Assembly (NCBI GenBank): GCA_033239005.1
Contig: BSQZ01000040.1
Span: 2,983,599 to 3,047,598, forward strand
Length of the DNA: 64,000 nucleotides
Reading direction: 5' to 3'
DNA from: Lamellibrachia satsuma
Lineage: Eukaryota; Annelida; Polychaeta; Sabellida; Siboglinidae
Below, one piece after another: positions 27,501 to 57,399 of this stretch. How positions within the stretch are numbered: position 1 is the first letter of the stretch; every line of letters begins with the position of its first letter. Below the pieces are notes generated by a model. It was not told the DNA's origin, made no database searches, and saw nothing but the letters and a program-made list of their open reading frames with translations. A program made the translations under genes and the position numbers.

Positions 27501-30500
27501 TAAGTTTAACGTGATAATAAAGTGGAATATAAAATAATGTAATTACCTTTTCTCTGTCAATAACTGTTAAACAGCCGAGACCATAGGACAGGAAGAATGC
27601 CTACAAATGTCAAAACTCAGTGTTAGTGGGAACAATCCAACTGGCCAGAACATACATATTTAAACATGTGTACAGCCATGGTATGTATGGCTGTGGGTTC
27701 ATCAGATTTAACACCTTCTTAAGAACAACACTTAAAAAAATTAAGACACTTTTCCATGACAAATTAAATACAGAATAACAAAGGAGGCATTCATTTATTT
27801 GGTGAACAAACTGTATTATTTGAATAACAAAGCGTACTGCTCAGTCAGTGATATGCACTCCATTCCACCTTCAAGGAATTATAGCCTAGGGCTTAGTGTG
27901 ATGAAATCAAAATTAAGACCATTTCAAGACATTTCTTTAAGACATACTTAAGACCTATTCAAGACCTTAACATGCTTAAGACTTTATAAGACTCAACACA
28001 CTCCCTGACAACTGAACACTGTTTGTACTTATGAACATGGACAAATCAAAACGTATGGGTCCTGTTTCCCAACTTGCTACTTTAGTAGACGTCTCTCACA
28101 GGCGTGGGATGAAATCTCCCATGTTTCAGCCCTCTTCCTGTTTCTGAATTACCTCCCATTTTTCCAAGATGATTCTGTGTCGTTTTCATATTTATATGTT
28201 TTTTTGCTTCACAGGTAAAATCCTGCCCTTGATGGTATGAAGGATGCAATTTTGTATCACATGAAAATGCCACTTTTGCCACTTCAGAAACTTAACTGCT
28301 CTATGTTAGATGTTCCATAGAAAATTATAAGTATCAGCGGGTATGTTGATTACATATTTTCTTACATTTATATTGAAAAATAAGCTTGTTTCCTGTCAGT
28401 ATACTTGTTGTGCTCAATGAAGCTTTCAGGACCTTCATCAGCGTTAGACACTGGACAACAGAGCATTCTAACGCTGGTCAAGGCTCTGTTGAGCACAGGT
28501 ATTCTGACAGGTAACAAACTGATTTTTCTTTATTATTTCTTTATTATTATATACTTGCAAATGTGTTATTATTATTAAAACACAGTTTCAATAACACATG
28601 CCTCTATCACACACACTCTCTTTCCTACCTCCACCAAGGAGAGCTGCAGACATTCGTGCAGCCTGAACGGGTCACGTTTGATAACTGGTTGCCATGGTAA
28701 CTGTGCCGTGGACCCCTCAACTTCCTGGTCGGTGTCCCACGAGTCGGGCACCACAAACCACTCTCCGCCTTCTTCTGCACTCAAGCTCCTGGGGTCAACA
28801 TCCCTGGTGGCTGAACTTTGACCTTTAGTGATGCCTTCGTTGGACATTGGGTTACTACTGGCTTTTGGGTCACAAACACTGGCATTGATAGTGCGTTCCT
28901 TCAAATGAGAAACATTTTGCTTTTTAGATGCAGCACCAGTCTGTGATGTGTGTAATGTGACATCATCACTTTGTGTTAGTTTTGACGTAACATCATCACT
29001 TTGTGCTGTCCTTAATGTGACATCATCACTATTTGCTGTCCTTAATGTGACATCATCACTTTTTGCTGTCCTTAATGTGACATCATCACTTTGTGCTGTC
29101 CTTAATGTTACATCATCACTTTTTGCAGCTAGTGAAGTGACATCATCAGTTCCTGCTGTCACTAGTGATGACGTGTCATGTATGTCAGTTTTGTCCCTAC
29201 ATGGGTCCTCATTGTCGGTTTTCCCCATTCCCCAGAATTCCCTTGCCTCTTTTTCCCCAACCTCATCCCAATCCATCGTCGCTTTAGACTTGGCTGGGAC
29301 ATCACCCCAGAACTGCAATGATTCTATGGTGTCCCCCCCTGCCCATGGATCCTTCTCCACGTCTCCCTTTCCATCAGCTTCCTCCTCCCTAATTTTTACT
29401 TTGTCTCCAGTGCCGAATTCCATTGTGCCCGAGACCGGAAACGAACTTTCTTCTCCGAGATGTTGGTGCCAACTGGGCAAAGATGTTTTAGTAATATCTT
29501 GCGCAGAAGTTATGTGATGTTTGTGAGGCACATATGTTGCTTGATCATCCTGCATCTCAATATCGTCTGACTCAGTGTAACTGTCTGGTGGAGACTCTCC
29601 CCTTTGCACTGCCCTCTGGTGGTGCCATGTCATGTGACACAGGTATCTATTGGAAACAGAATGAAATTTTTGACCTTTTGAAATTGTTAGCATTTCTGTA
29701 GCACACTTCACCGTTGCCTGATCACAAGTTCAGGATGAGAAAGGAGGGGGATTGACAATAGGGCTAGCCTGCCCAGCAACCACATAAAAAACTTGCTTGC
29801 TCTGTGAGCACACACATGAATAACTGCTACTGGTTAAACAGGCGCCAGTTGACAAAACGGTTTAATGGAAGTTTAATCGCACTGTTAATTTTTAATGATC
29901 TTTTGACTTCAGCGTTTGTTGTTCAACCACAATGTTCGCTGCACACCAAGCATACTATTAGAAACAAGCTTCAGAACTAGTGTTTATTGAATATACGCAA
30001 ACTAGAAACTCATTGTGGCGCAACGCCTTGACCAAGAAGGCATGTCTTCAGTGACAAAGTGTGCTGCATTCAGACATGGGGACAATTACATTATATTAAT
30101 TCCAATTACCAATTACAAATTCCAATCAACTTTCTTGTGGCATTCTCCCATTGACTAAAACAATTCTCTCAACAATCACCAATAAAAGTTTCTAACAAAT
30201 CAGAGCTGTGCTAGAAGTTACTTACTTTCTTCTGCTGACTAGCTGCAGTGTTCTCTCCATCGTATTGGATTCAGCGTGTTTGTATCGCCGTTTCACAGGT
30301 CGTATCTGCCCATGTTCTGGCTGACTCCGTGATAATGTACCCTTGCCAAAAAATCCCTGCAAAATCATACGGAGAATAATGGGGATTACTTTTACTGACT
30401 ATGATTCTATAAGTTACATCATGCCAATTTATAGAATACTAAAGAAACTATTTACAGATATGTTAAGGCTTCTGGGTTTGTCGGGAGACTCCTCGAATAT

Positions 30501-31027
30501 GATTGTTTGATTAACTTCCAATATTAACTTATTGAATATTAAATAATGAGAAATGCTATAACTTTTAAATGTGTATGTTTTTTATGTTAATCTCTTCTGG
30601 TTCCCCATCTCTACAGAAGAATGTTGTTTCTTTTTCAAAGTAACATTGCAAGCATAATGTACAGTGCAGTTGAAATGGTGCAAACAAGCATTCTTTGATT
30701 GTTCATCTAGATTGTCACTGGTATATGCTTCCTTAGAGTGTAAAACAATGCAGATATTGTTCTAATTGTTAATTTAATATTTCCCAATTTAAGTGATGTC
30801 TGCACGAAATAACAATGTAAAATAAACACCATTTTGTACAATGCCTCTGCATCGGTCCTATCATTGATGATCACATGACCGTCCACCAGTTGTCCAGTGT
30901 AGTGCTCCCAGTTATTGGAGCTGGCTGGCCGGCCAGTCACAGTTGCTATGGGAACAGGAAATGGTGCTTCCTTTTTGCAGAAAATCCTTTTTTTTCGCTT
31001 TGGAATGGCAAAAGTGAACGTGCTCAT
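24456..31027 (-). CDS. TSEN2: tRNA-splicing endonuclease subunit Sen2, complete 8-exon gene (618 aa)
   Basis: TSEN2 is a catalytic nuclease subunit of the nuclear tRNA-splicing endonuclease (with TSEN34, TSEN15, TSEN54) and cuts the 5' splice site of intron-containing pre-tRNAs. Exons on the minus strand: 31027-30830, 30356-30226, 29646-28629, 27600-27547, 26609-26471, 26041-25884, 25382-25293 and 24524-24456. All introns are GT-AG and all phases match. The N-terminus has the family's basic block (FAIPKRKKRIF) and GFFGKGTLSRS. The C-terminal nuclease domain has FLSYGLGCL, AYHNFRSKGWVPKTGLKYG, PPFYHASYSV and EVILRRWVS. By alignment with human Y369/H377/K416 the catalytic triad is Y516, H524, K566, all present. 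The protein is longer than the human one (about 465 aa) because exon 3 encodes a large polar middle with decapeptide repeats. The gene is head-to-head with SMO. Confidence 0.96.
24955..25260 (+). mobile_element. 3' fragment of the CR1/L2-like LINE in TSEN2 intron 7
   Basis: Plus-strand text encodes FSLKN, then MISEWNKLSIDCVNASSVNM and TYLRRAGY, matching the C-terminus of the LINE at 20797-23705. It is followed by the same 3' tail words (CAATAAGCCAATGGCTTGTC). Its 3' end lies only about 30 bp from TSEN2 exon 7. Confidence 0.9.
25293..25382 (-). CDS. TSEN2: TSEN2 exon 7
   Basis: It is 90 bp, phase 0 on both sides, and encodes EVMFCYVIKPKDISPADLHS and then LLSFKVQ. This matches the family block ELMLCYLIKP...KVQ. 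Acceptor is tgtcaaacag, donor gtcagt. Confidence 0.93.
25884..26041 (-). CDS. TSEN2: TSEN2 exon 6 (catalytic Tyr, His and Lys)
   Basis: Acceptor is cgttgccag, donor gtgcgt. It contains LYKDGPPFYHASYSV with catalytic Tyr and His, and its last codon is the catalytic Lys. Reading on past the donor gives a false stop six codons later, which would make the gene look truncated. Confidence 0.95.
26471..26609 (-). CDS. TSEN2: TSEN2 exon 5
   Basis: It encodes the nuclease-domain segment MTEMWTTFCQ through AYHNFRSKGWVPKTGLKYG. Acceptor is attcccttaag, donor gtaagt, ending in phase 1. Confidence 0.95.
26822..27175. repeat. 68-bp tandem repeat, about 5 copies, in TSEN2 intron 4
   Basis: GTGAACTGTGAACTGGCTCA and TTGTGAATGATTCACATCAT recur every 68 bp (near 26836, 26897, 26965, 27035 and 27103). 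One unit has a shorter spacer. TGAATGATTCA inside the unit is a near-palindrome. Confidence 0.92.
27547..27600 (-). CDS. TSEN2: TSEN2 exon 4
   Basis: This 54-bp micro-exon encodes AFFLSYGLGCLTVIDREK, matching the family's AFFLVYALGCL segment. Acceptor is acatttgtag, donor gtaatt, both phase 0. Confidence 0.93.
28629..29646 (-). CDS. TSEN2: TSEN2 exon 3 (large, variable middle region)
   Basis: The 1018-bp exon follows acceptor tttccaatag and ends with LHECLQLSLVE before donor gtagga. Most of it is acidic and polar with Trp-containing patches, and is not conserved with the human protein. It contains seven decapeptides of the form SDDVTLRTAx. Confidence 0.9.
28945..29155 (-). repeat. 30-bp coding tandem repeat (SDDVTLRTAQ) in TSEN2 exon 3
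   Basis: Seven 10-residue units, about residues 275-345, start T/SDDVT and have LRTA followed by Q, K or N. The frame is preserved because the unit is 30 bp. The segment is acidic and lies between the N-terminal block and the nuclease domain. Confidence 0.9.
30071..30135 (+). repeat. CAGACATGGGG terminal motif with AATTCC-rich sequence in TSEN2 intron 2
   Basis: CAGACATGGGGACAATTACA at 30071 is followed by AATTCCAATTACCAATTAC. The same start followed by AATT-rich text occurs at 35494 (minus) and 60524. It is probably the end of a mobile-element family. Confidence 0.5.
30226..30356 (-). CDS. TSEN2: TSEN2 exon 2
   Basis: It starts GFFGKGTLSRS after acceptor gattttgcag and ends in phase 2 before gtaagt. 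The GxFGKGxLSRS motif is diagnostic of Sen2. Confidence 0.95.
30830..31027 (-). CDS. TSEN2: TSEN2 exon 1 with start codon
   Basis: It begins MSTFTFAIPKRKKRIF and ends ALYKM before a weak donor, gtgttt. The human protein starts comparably (VFHAPKRKRRVY). The phase-0 end joins directly to GFFGKG of exon 2. Confidence 0.9.
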
Positions 31028-32950
31028 CGCTTCTCCTTTGGTTGTTCAATTCAGACTCTCAACGATAGCCAAACAGTGATGAGATTGTGTCTGTAAAACA
31101 AACCAAAATATATATATAATTTTTCATTTGTAATGGTGAACTGGTGACAATCATTATTAGGTGATTAACTGTAGACAACAGCTTTTAACTAATTAACCAA
31201 TAATCTGGATATGGTTCCATTATGACTAGATAAGATTGCACTGTACGGCTTTTAGCGTCTCACCTGAAAAACACACATTTCCAACTACAACTTGAATATG
31301 CCAGACGCTGGACGAGTTATATCCAATTTCTATGACTTGGAGGGCTGCTGGCCTGAGGTTTGTACCCAGTAGACCTACCTAGTATCCCTGGTCACCAGAT
31401 GAGTGCTAAACCAAGCCTACTTAATATCCCTGGGGGTACTCAGCTCCATACTGTCACTTGACTGGATGAAGGGCAAGTTGCTTTGGAATCAATTCCTTTG
31501 ATATGGTGCACCCACCAAATTCGATTGCATAGCACCTTTTAATATGTAAATTATTCACACACTGTCACTGTTCTACCGTGATAAATATTGGTCACACGTT
31601 ACATATTTTTGGTTAATCCCGTTACAAATTTTGATGTTTTCACTGCCATGTTTCATGTCAGTGATGTCGCTACTATGTAACATTCATGGTTTCAACATGT
31701 GCGTAGTATATGCTAGGATAGGAAAATAACCAGTTTTGTTTGCTAGATACAAGAAATGGAAGAGAAGAAAATGAGCTATTTCGGTTACTTGCGTTACATT
31801 TGTGAGAGGGTCTATACAGCCATACCATATTGCATTAAGTAATTGCAATGCCTGCGTATACTGTGTTTTACTTGATTGTATAAAATATAATAAATGTAAT
31901 AATTCTTTATATATGTGGCTTTTATTATTATTATTTTATCTGACAAAATAATAGGTGTTACTATGTATGCGATATTTTTTTGCAACAATTTCAATCACTA
32001 TTTCAGTACAAATTACACACTTTATTGTTTTAGTTGTCGCTTAGGCCATCAATTATGCTATAATATCGCTCACTTACATGTGCGAAAAGTTATGCCATGT
32101 TTCAAAATAAGTACGTTTATTACGTAAACAAATTTGTCAGTTACTGGCAAAGAAGATTGCATTGTCTGATAACCGATAAAAGAACACGCACGACATACTT
32201 AAATGAATGACTCATGTTATTGAATATACCGTAAAGTGTTCAGCTTCTCTAAAATCGAAAGCTCGCTATGTGGCGCCACTGAAAATATCTGTATTATTTG
32301 AAATCGTCAAACATATCCTAATCTCATAAAATGCTTTTACTAATTATATTTAAGATGATTTATATCTTCAAGGAAATCATTGCCTTTGATTTTATATATA
32401 AAAAATTACATTACACACAAATCCGTGATATATTACCTTGACGAACTTGCGAAATAATGAATGCTCCCTCAATTAAGTCGACGGGGAGAAAGTTTGTTGA
32501 GCAAACTTTGTTGTTGACTCAACAATAGAAAGAAAGTTACGCTAATCCGCTTTGAGTTGTTTCATCTGTTCGGCTGACAGTTGCTTCCTAGATGGAATAT
32601 GGTTGACGCAAACAAACACTTTAGGTTTGATGTGAACAGCAGAGGGCGTACATATGAGCATTTTAGACCGCGATGCCTCGGTCTTTGAGTTTTATTGCAA
32701 TCGTCGGTGCCAGCGAGTGGCACTTCAATAGGAAGTGGTAATCTCAGATTGAGTAGTAATCAACTCGATCACAAATACGGAGCGCGTGAATGCTCGGATT
32801 CCTGTATAGTCATCTATGGTTGGCGGATTAGCATTATAGCAATTACTCTATAATGCAATTCATTCTATTTAAAACGGTTTGTCTGAAGGCTAAATTACAG
32901 AGAAAGTCAACATTTAAATTAGCACCAGGAAATACTTTCAGTTGTAAGTC
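31028..32950. promoter_or_regulatory. intergenic region between divergent TSEN2 and SMO starts
   Basis: The two coding starts are 1.9 kb apart and point away from each other, so both promoters and 5'UTRs probably lie here. The sequence is AT-rich with no repeat array, unlike its surroundings. I could not place a TATA box or transcription start with confidence. Confidence 0.55.
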
Positions 32951-51392
<18,442 letters not shown>

Positions 51393-51839
51393 CACTGGAC
51401 AGATTTAGTGACAACACAAGTGACATGTCTGTCAGAGAATGTGTCAACCTGACACTGGACAGATCTCTGACATAAATTACATACTCATGACACATGACAG
51501 ATCCGTGTGACAGAAAACATACTCATCACACGTGACAAATCTGTGTGACGGATAACATACTCATGACATTTAACAGATCTATGTGACACCTGAAATGCAT
51601 TTGAAAGAGAAGACGTCCTACATGTTGGTGACTGTTGCTACCCATGTCTGTAAAGACAGATAATGGATGTATTCAGCAGGTGTCGCTATGTCGTAGACTC
51701 TGTCTTTAAAATACAGTCTGTCTGTTTGACAAAGGGCATGTGAATGCGCCTGTTCAGATCTCAGCCATTACTATGTGTTTTATTTATAGCCATGTTGTCT
51801 AATTCTTTATGATAACCCAACGTACATTTGATGCAAGAT

Positions 51840-52445
51840 TCATAACATCAGGGACACTGTAGTGAGTCATATCATACAGGTCATGACATCAAGGGCTGCA
51901 GTGAATCATATCATACAGGTCATGATATCAAGGGCTGCAGTGAGTTATATCCTGCACTTCATGACATCAAAGGCTTCAGTGAGTCACGTCAAACTGGTCA
52001 TGACATCAAGGTCTTCAGTGAGTTATATTATACCGATCATGACATCAATATCTGGTGAATCATGTCATGTTGGTCATGACAGCAATGTCTTCAGTGAATC
52101 ATATCATAAATGGTAATGGTCATGCCATCAAGGTCTTCAGTGAGTCATATACTGGTCATGACATCAAGGTTTTCGGTTAGTCATATCATACTGGTTGTGG
52201 CATCAAGGTTTTCAGTGAGTCATATACTGGTCATGCCATCAAGTTCTTCAATAAGTCATATCACACTGGTTATGACATCAAGGCCTTCAGTAGGTCATAT
52301 CATATTGATCATGGCATCAAGGACTGTCAGTAAGTTGTATCACACTGGTCATGACATCAAGGTCTTCAGTAAGTCATATCATACTGGTCATGACATTAAG
52401 GTCTTCACTGAGTCATATCATGGCGTGAAGGGCTTCAGTCGATCA
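51840..52445 (+). repeat. 39-bp tandem repeat, about 15 copies
   Basis: GTCATGACATCAAGGTCTTC and AGTGAGTCATATCATACTG recur with many substitutions and indels. It lies downstream of the SMO stop and may be transcribed. Confidence 0.92.
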
Positions 52446-53489
52446 TCAGTCATGTCACACTAAACATTTTGTCGGGTTGACAAAAGCATTCTGCAAGTTT
52501 TAAGTGGTAAGAATGATTCTCGTTCCTGTCAAAGCCAAAAAAAAAGGGTGTTTGATGAGTCCTGACGGCTGGAATGAGCCCTGGATTGGAGGTAGAATGA
52601 TGTCGAAGGGAACGGGAGGAACCGCGTGTACTAAACATAACGTGTGCATCAAGTATTATGGCAACCACAGCACCGTGGTTCTGTTTGAGGGTCAAACACA
52701 GAACTTAACGGGAATGTTTTGAGGTTTGTGTGCAGAAAGACATGCAGAGGAAATGGAAATAGTGTACAGTATTTTACAGAAGTACATAATGTCCACGGTA
52801 TTCATACATGCACACACACACATGCGTACATTACAGATACTGCCACATGACAGAATTGTTTTTCCGACCTTGTATACTTCTCCAAATGTTGGTGTGGATA
52901 TTAATGTCTATGCAAGTCTATGCAAAACAATACATTTTAGCGACCAAAATTAATTTATATTGTGACATGCTTAGCAAATCAGAGCTAAGCTGTTTGGACT
53001 AAAATGTGTTTGGTTTTGGCAGATGTTTTGTTTGTTTTTTAAGTACTGCCCCCGAGAACCAAACAAATAGCATTTAGCGTGTGTCATGCAAGTTCTTTGA
53101 TATTATTATACACCTTGATGAGACCCCCTGAGTATTAGCATTTAGCAAGTGTCTTATCAGTTCTATGATATCATTCTATAGTAAGTAGTGCATGTTTCTT
53201 TATTGTTTTATTTTACAAATCATGTAGTTATTTGTTATTCATTTATCCATGCATATTTCATATTTAATGTGACGATACTGAATGTTCAGACTACCTTTTA
53301 ATGATGGTGTTCAATTTCCATGTATGTTTGCAGTAAAACATTAATGATGAACTGGTGAAGTTACAGGTGCTGTATTTATATATAGTTAATTGTATTTTTT
53401 GTGTAATTTCTCCATATCAATATTGTATTATGTGTACGTGTATATCTCATACGAATGTGTACAGTATTTTTTGTATATTTGCATTTAGA

Positions 53490-53495
53490 AATAAA
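53490..53495 (+). terminator. candidate polyadenylation signal AATAAA for SMO
   Basis: AATAAA is followed by T-rich sequence within 60 bp. It is assigned to SMO by position only. Confidence 0.35.
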
Positions 53496-54540
53496 TAACT
53501 TTTGCTTAGATTATCGTCATTGTTTTCTATATGTCAAAATAGTTTTTACTGTGTCTGTGCAGTTGACGTTAAAATAACAGAGGTAAACTGGCCTCAGCCA
53601 TGGCATAGTTATGTATACTATTTTTTAAACGAATGGTACCAGGTAGTTTGTAGTTACATACAACTGTTCGGAAAGGTATGCATGTTTTCTACTATTGTTC
53701 CGAGTTACATTGTCTGTAAGTTCCTTCGACTCGTACTTACATCACCGGCTGTGGCAGTGCCACCAGACACCACGTCAGGCTGAGGGCGGGGAATTACAAA
53801 ACGTTTAATATAATAAAAATTATGAACCGTGCCCCCCCACCCGAGCACGCCTACAAAATATCAGCCCCGTGCCTATGACAGCTATGTCTATGAAACTGAC
53901 GGAGATATGCAAGCAAACAAACAAATAATGCGTCCTTTCGTTTGCCGTTCTGATGGTTGGTCCCTCGCTCATGCAGATGGCGGCGCCACCAGTTAATTGT
54001 AGCCTTTGACCTTTGACGGATATCCAGCGTTGTTAGATAAGTATTCGTACGGTCCGACCCAGCTTTGTCGAGTAGAAGTAACTTGTGATATTGTTGAATT
54101 TTCAAGATTTGTTGGCCATCCGTACAATATCCATCACGTGAGTTTCATCGTCTCGATTTTTAGATGAATTCTTACTGTATGCCCGTTTTATCGCCCACAC
54201 ACTGCCGACAGACGCATAAACAAAACAATTCAGTTGAATGTTGATGACACTATTCATCGGTAAAATCGGAGTTTTCGAATGTGACAATGTCTGAAATTTG
54301 TTCGAGAATGAAATAGTTTCTGTAATGCAGCAATTTTGTTACTTGAATCTGAATAATTTCGAATAAGACGTCGACGACTTGTTAAAATTATTTTACACTA
54401 GACTGTCAACTGTCTAGAATCTAGACTAGTCACTAAACTAATTCTTACTTATTTCACTCCTGTCGTTTTGAGACTGAGTTGTGTCATCGACGTCGCCGCC
54501 ACGTTGTTACAGTCTTGGCACTGTCTGTGTCAATGATGCT
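53496..54540. other. no gene seen downstream of SMO
   Basis: Short frames only. A segment near 53.77-53.93 kb resembles one near 49.98-50.08 kb (AAAATGTCAGCCCC/AAAATATCAGCCCC, AACTGACGG, ATATG-GAACAAACA), probably a small dispersed repeat. Confidence 0.4.
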
Positions 54541-55165
54541 GCAGTACTGTTGACAATGTCAATGACAGAATGACCGTGTCAGCAAGCCAAAGTGCAGTGA
54601 CATTACTGTTGACATAGACATATTGACTGTGTCAACAAGGTGCAGTGTCAGAGATGGCACTGTTCACACTGACACACTGACTGTGTCAAGAAGGTGCAAC
54701 GTCAGTGACAGCACTGTTGACACTGACAGATTGACCTTATTAGCAGGGTGCAGTGACAACACTGACAAATTGGCTGTGTCAACAAGGTGCAGTAACAGAC
54801 TGACTGTGTCAACAAGGTGTAGTGACAGTGACAACACTGTTGATACTGACAGATTGACCATATCACCTAGGTGCAATGACAGTACTGTTGACACTGACAG
54901 ACTGACCATGTCTTGAAATAAGGTGCAGTGACAGTTCTGTTAACACGTAAACACTAACAAATTGACCGTGTCAACAAGATGCATTGATAGTATTGTTGAC
55001 ACTGACATGTTGACAGTACTGTTGACACTGACAAATTGACCATGTAAGTAAGGTGCAAAGACAGTACTGTTGACATATCTAAACAATGTGTTAACGATGT
55101 GCAGTGACAGTACTGTTGACACAGTCATATTGACTGTGTCAACAAGGTGACCACAGTATTGCACA
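54541..55165. repeat. irregular tandem repeat of 36-54 bp
   Basis: CAGTACTGTTGACACTGACA, GATTGACCGTGTCAAC and AAGGTGCAGTGACA words recur about 12 times. Unit lengths vary because sub-blocks are dropped. Confidence 0.9.
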
Positions 55166-55202
55166 GTCAGATGACCGTGACAACAATTGTATAAAAGTTG
55201 TA

Positions 55203-56146
55203 TTAAGGTGGCTGACTACCCTGGAATCAAGGTGTTTGTGCATCAGTCTGCTCATCATTGTTACAGCAATGATTAAATAAACGCAGCAGTTATACTGTCT
55301 ATTGAAACTATGTCCATAATGCCAAAAGTAAATACAAATAATACATTTATTTGTAAAAGGACGTTAATTAGAAGCGAAGGCAAAAACCATTATAAATTAA
55401 ACATTATACATGTGGCACCTCTTGCAGATAAGCGGGATAACTTCTTGTTGTGGAATCATTACAGAAAATGTTGTACGGAGTGTGATTTCAAGATAGCAAA
55501 AACTCAATTCTTGTCCAGTACTTCATGATTTGTTCTGATGAATAAAAATTAACATTTTGGCCAACTTTTTACTGAAATGCCATTACTCATTGTAGTAAAA
55601 TATGGGTTTTGATCAAAATTGTGCTATTTTTGCTGCTGACGTATCTGTTGCTATGTTAGATATTTCGCAAATTTGCATGAGACACCAAACCACTTTTGTC
55701 TTTTATAGAGATAAATAATAAATGAACATTTCTGCTAATTTTTGATGAACTGACGTTACTCCCTGTGGGTCAAATATTGAATAAATATTGTTGAAATTGA
55801 GAGGTTTTCCTGTGACTTAATAAATTACACAAAATAATGAATTTTACCTTTTTAAGAGAGTTTGACATATTATGTTTGATATAATATGAACATACAAAAC
55901 TGCAATATTCCTGCAAGTTTCATATTTCAATAGTAAATAAATTTTGTGTAATGACTGATTATGATCAGAGTACAGGGTTTTGTTGGTGATGTAGTTGTTA
56001 CAATGTCAGATATTTCACAAAATTGCATGGGACCCCCAACTTTTGTTTGCCTTTTTGATCTTTAGCGATCTAATGGTTTTCAAATTCAAGCAACCTTTAA
56101 AATAAAATTGTCACCACTTTTATTTCAAGGTAGTCCGCCACCTTAA
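55203..56146. mobile_element. non-autonomous DNA element with terminal inverted repeats and TTAA flanks
   Basis: The left end is TTAA then GGTGGCTGACTACCCTGGAA. The right end, reverse-complemented, is TTAA then GGTGGCGGACTACCTTGAAA; 21 of 26 end bases match. TTAA on both sides fits a TTAA target duplication. The 936-bp interior is AT-rich; one 72-codon frame (55310-55528) has no recognised domain. The superfamily is unassigned: TTAA suggests piggyBac, but the GGTGGC ends are not typical of it. Confidence 0.75.
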
Positions 56147-56558
56147 AACAAATATTGTGTGTGGTTAAAGTAGACAGAATTAATGTCTGTCTTCAGCTTT
56201 GAGCCGTGTCTACACCATCCATCTGTCTGACCTTGTCAACCAATCCTGCACGATGTTGACTAAACTTATCTGCAATTCTGGCCCACTGATCAGGTAAGCA
56301 CAATGCATATATACATCATTGTGTCACTGGAGTTTTTAAGAATATCAGATGTATATATTAAAAATATATGTTTTTATGGACTCGTGGATCTGGTACAATT
56401 GTCTCCTGACTAGGATGCATGGGATCCAGTCCTACATTGATGGCACACCCAACTGTTTCATAAAACTGGGTATACCTTCCCAATTTTCTCCGTAATTTGC
56501 ATATACCGTATTCAACCTATTAAGCATACATGCCCTAATTAGTGCACACCCCCATTTT

Positions 56559-57340
56559 AATAAGGACATGGTTGTTTGATTTAAATCACTCAAAAACATT
56601 TTTTTTAATCATTTATTATTTATTTTTTTAATCAATGATTTATATGAATTTAACACAAATAATTGTTTACAAGCATAGAGATCAACAAAGTTTTGTATGT
56701 TTTTAATACAAAAACACAAAGTGCACACACTTGTGTAGCTGTATTGACACCAGATAGCCTGACAGTCAAATATTTGATGACATTGTGTATGTTTGAGCTA
56801 TTCCCTTTCCAAATGCAGTGAAGCCACACAAACTTGTCTTCCAGAGGAAGTATCTTTTCAAGTAAGAAGCCCTGTGTAAAGTCCACTTAGAGCTTGTGCT
56901 AGTTGTTACCAATTCAGTATGTTGACTCAAGTGAGGCAGTCTAGGCTACAATTGTTTAATACTGTACCAATTTGCAGTCTGGTTGGAGACCCTTAGAGTA
57001 CACAGAGCCCTGGACAGGTGCTAATCCACCCTCTCAGCAAACAATAATTATCACTGCTACAGCCACAGACACACAGAATGTTTTCCTTTCCAAGGCAGAT
57101 TATGCAACTACACAGGGTGCCTTGTGGACATTGTCTAATGTCTTTATATAAGCAAAAATCATGTACCCTCTGTTAAGACAAGTACCCAAATTGATTTAAA
57201 TAGAACACGTTTGAAAGGGTTTATAAATATAAACATCTATATAAATGTCTATATACCGGATTTAAAAAAAATTAAATAAATAAAGAAAAATCCGATTAAA
57301 ATTTTTTTTAATCATGATTTTTTTTAACCCTGAATAAGGA
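56559..57340. mobile_element. hAT-like MITE, copy 2, with exact 8-bp target duplication
   Basis: The element at 56567-57332 is flanked by AATAAGGA on both sides (56559-56566 and 57333-57340). Its ends are CATGGTTGTTTGATTTAAAT (first bases mutated from CAGGG) and TTTTTTTTAACCCTG. It is colinear with copy 1 in SMO intron 1. The 8-bp duplication and CAGGG/CCCTG ends place it with hAT-type elements. Confidence 0.9.
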
Positions 57341-57399
57341 GGATCTATATATTTAATGTTTGTAATGTCACTTACTAAATCCTCTTGGCCCCTTCAGGA

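Larger units (their letters stand above)
51393..53495 (+). other. SMO: probable SMO 3'UTR
   Basis: There is no acceptor-bounded frame after the stop. A repetitive TGACAGATCTxTGTGACA stretch (51410-51595) and a 39-bp array follow. The first well-placed AATAAA is at 53490-53495 in a T-rich setting. The UTR end is inferred. Confidence 0.45.
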
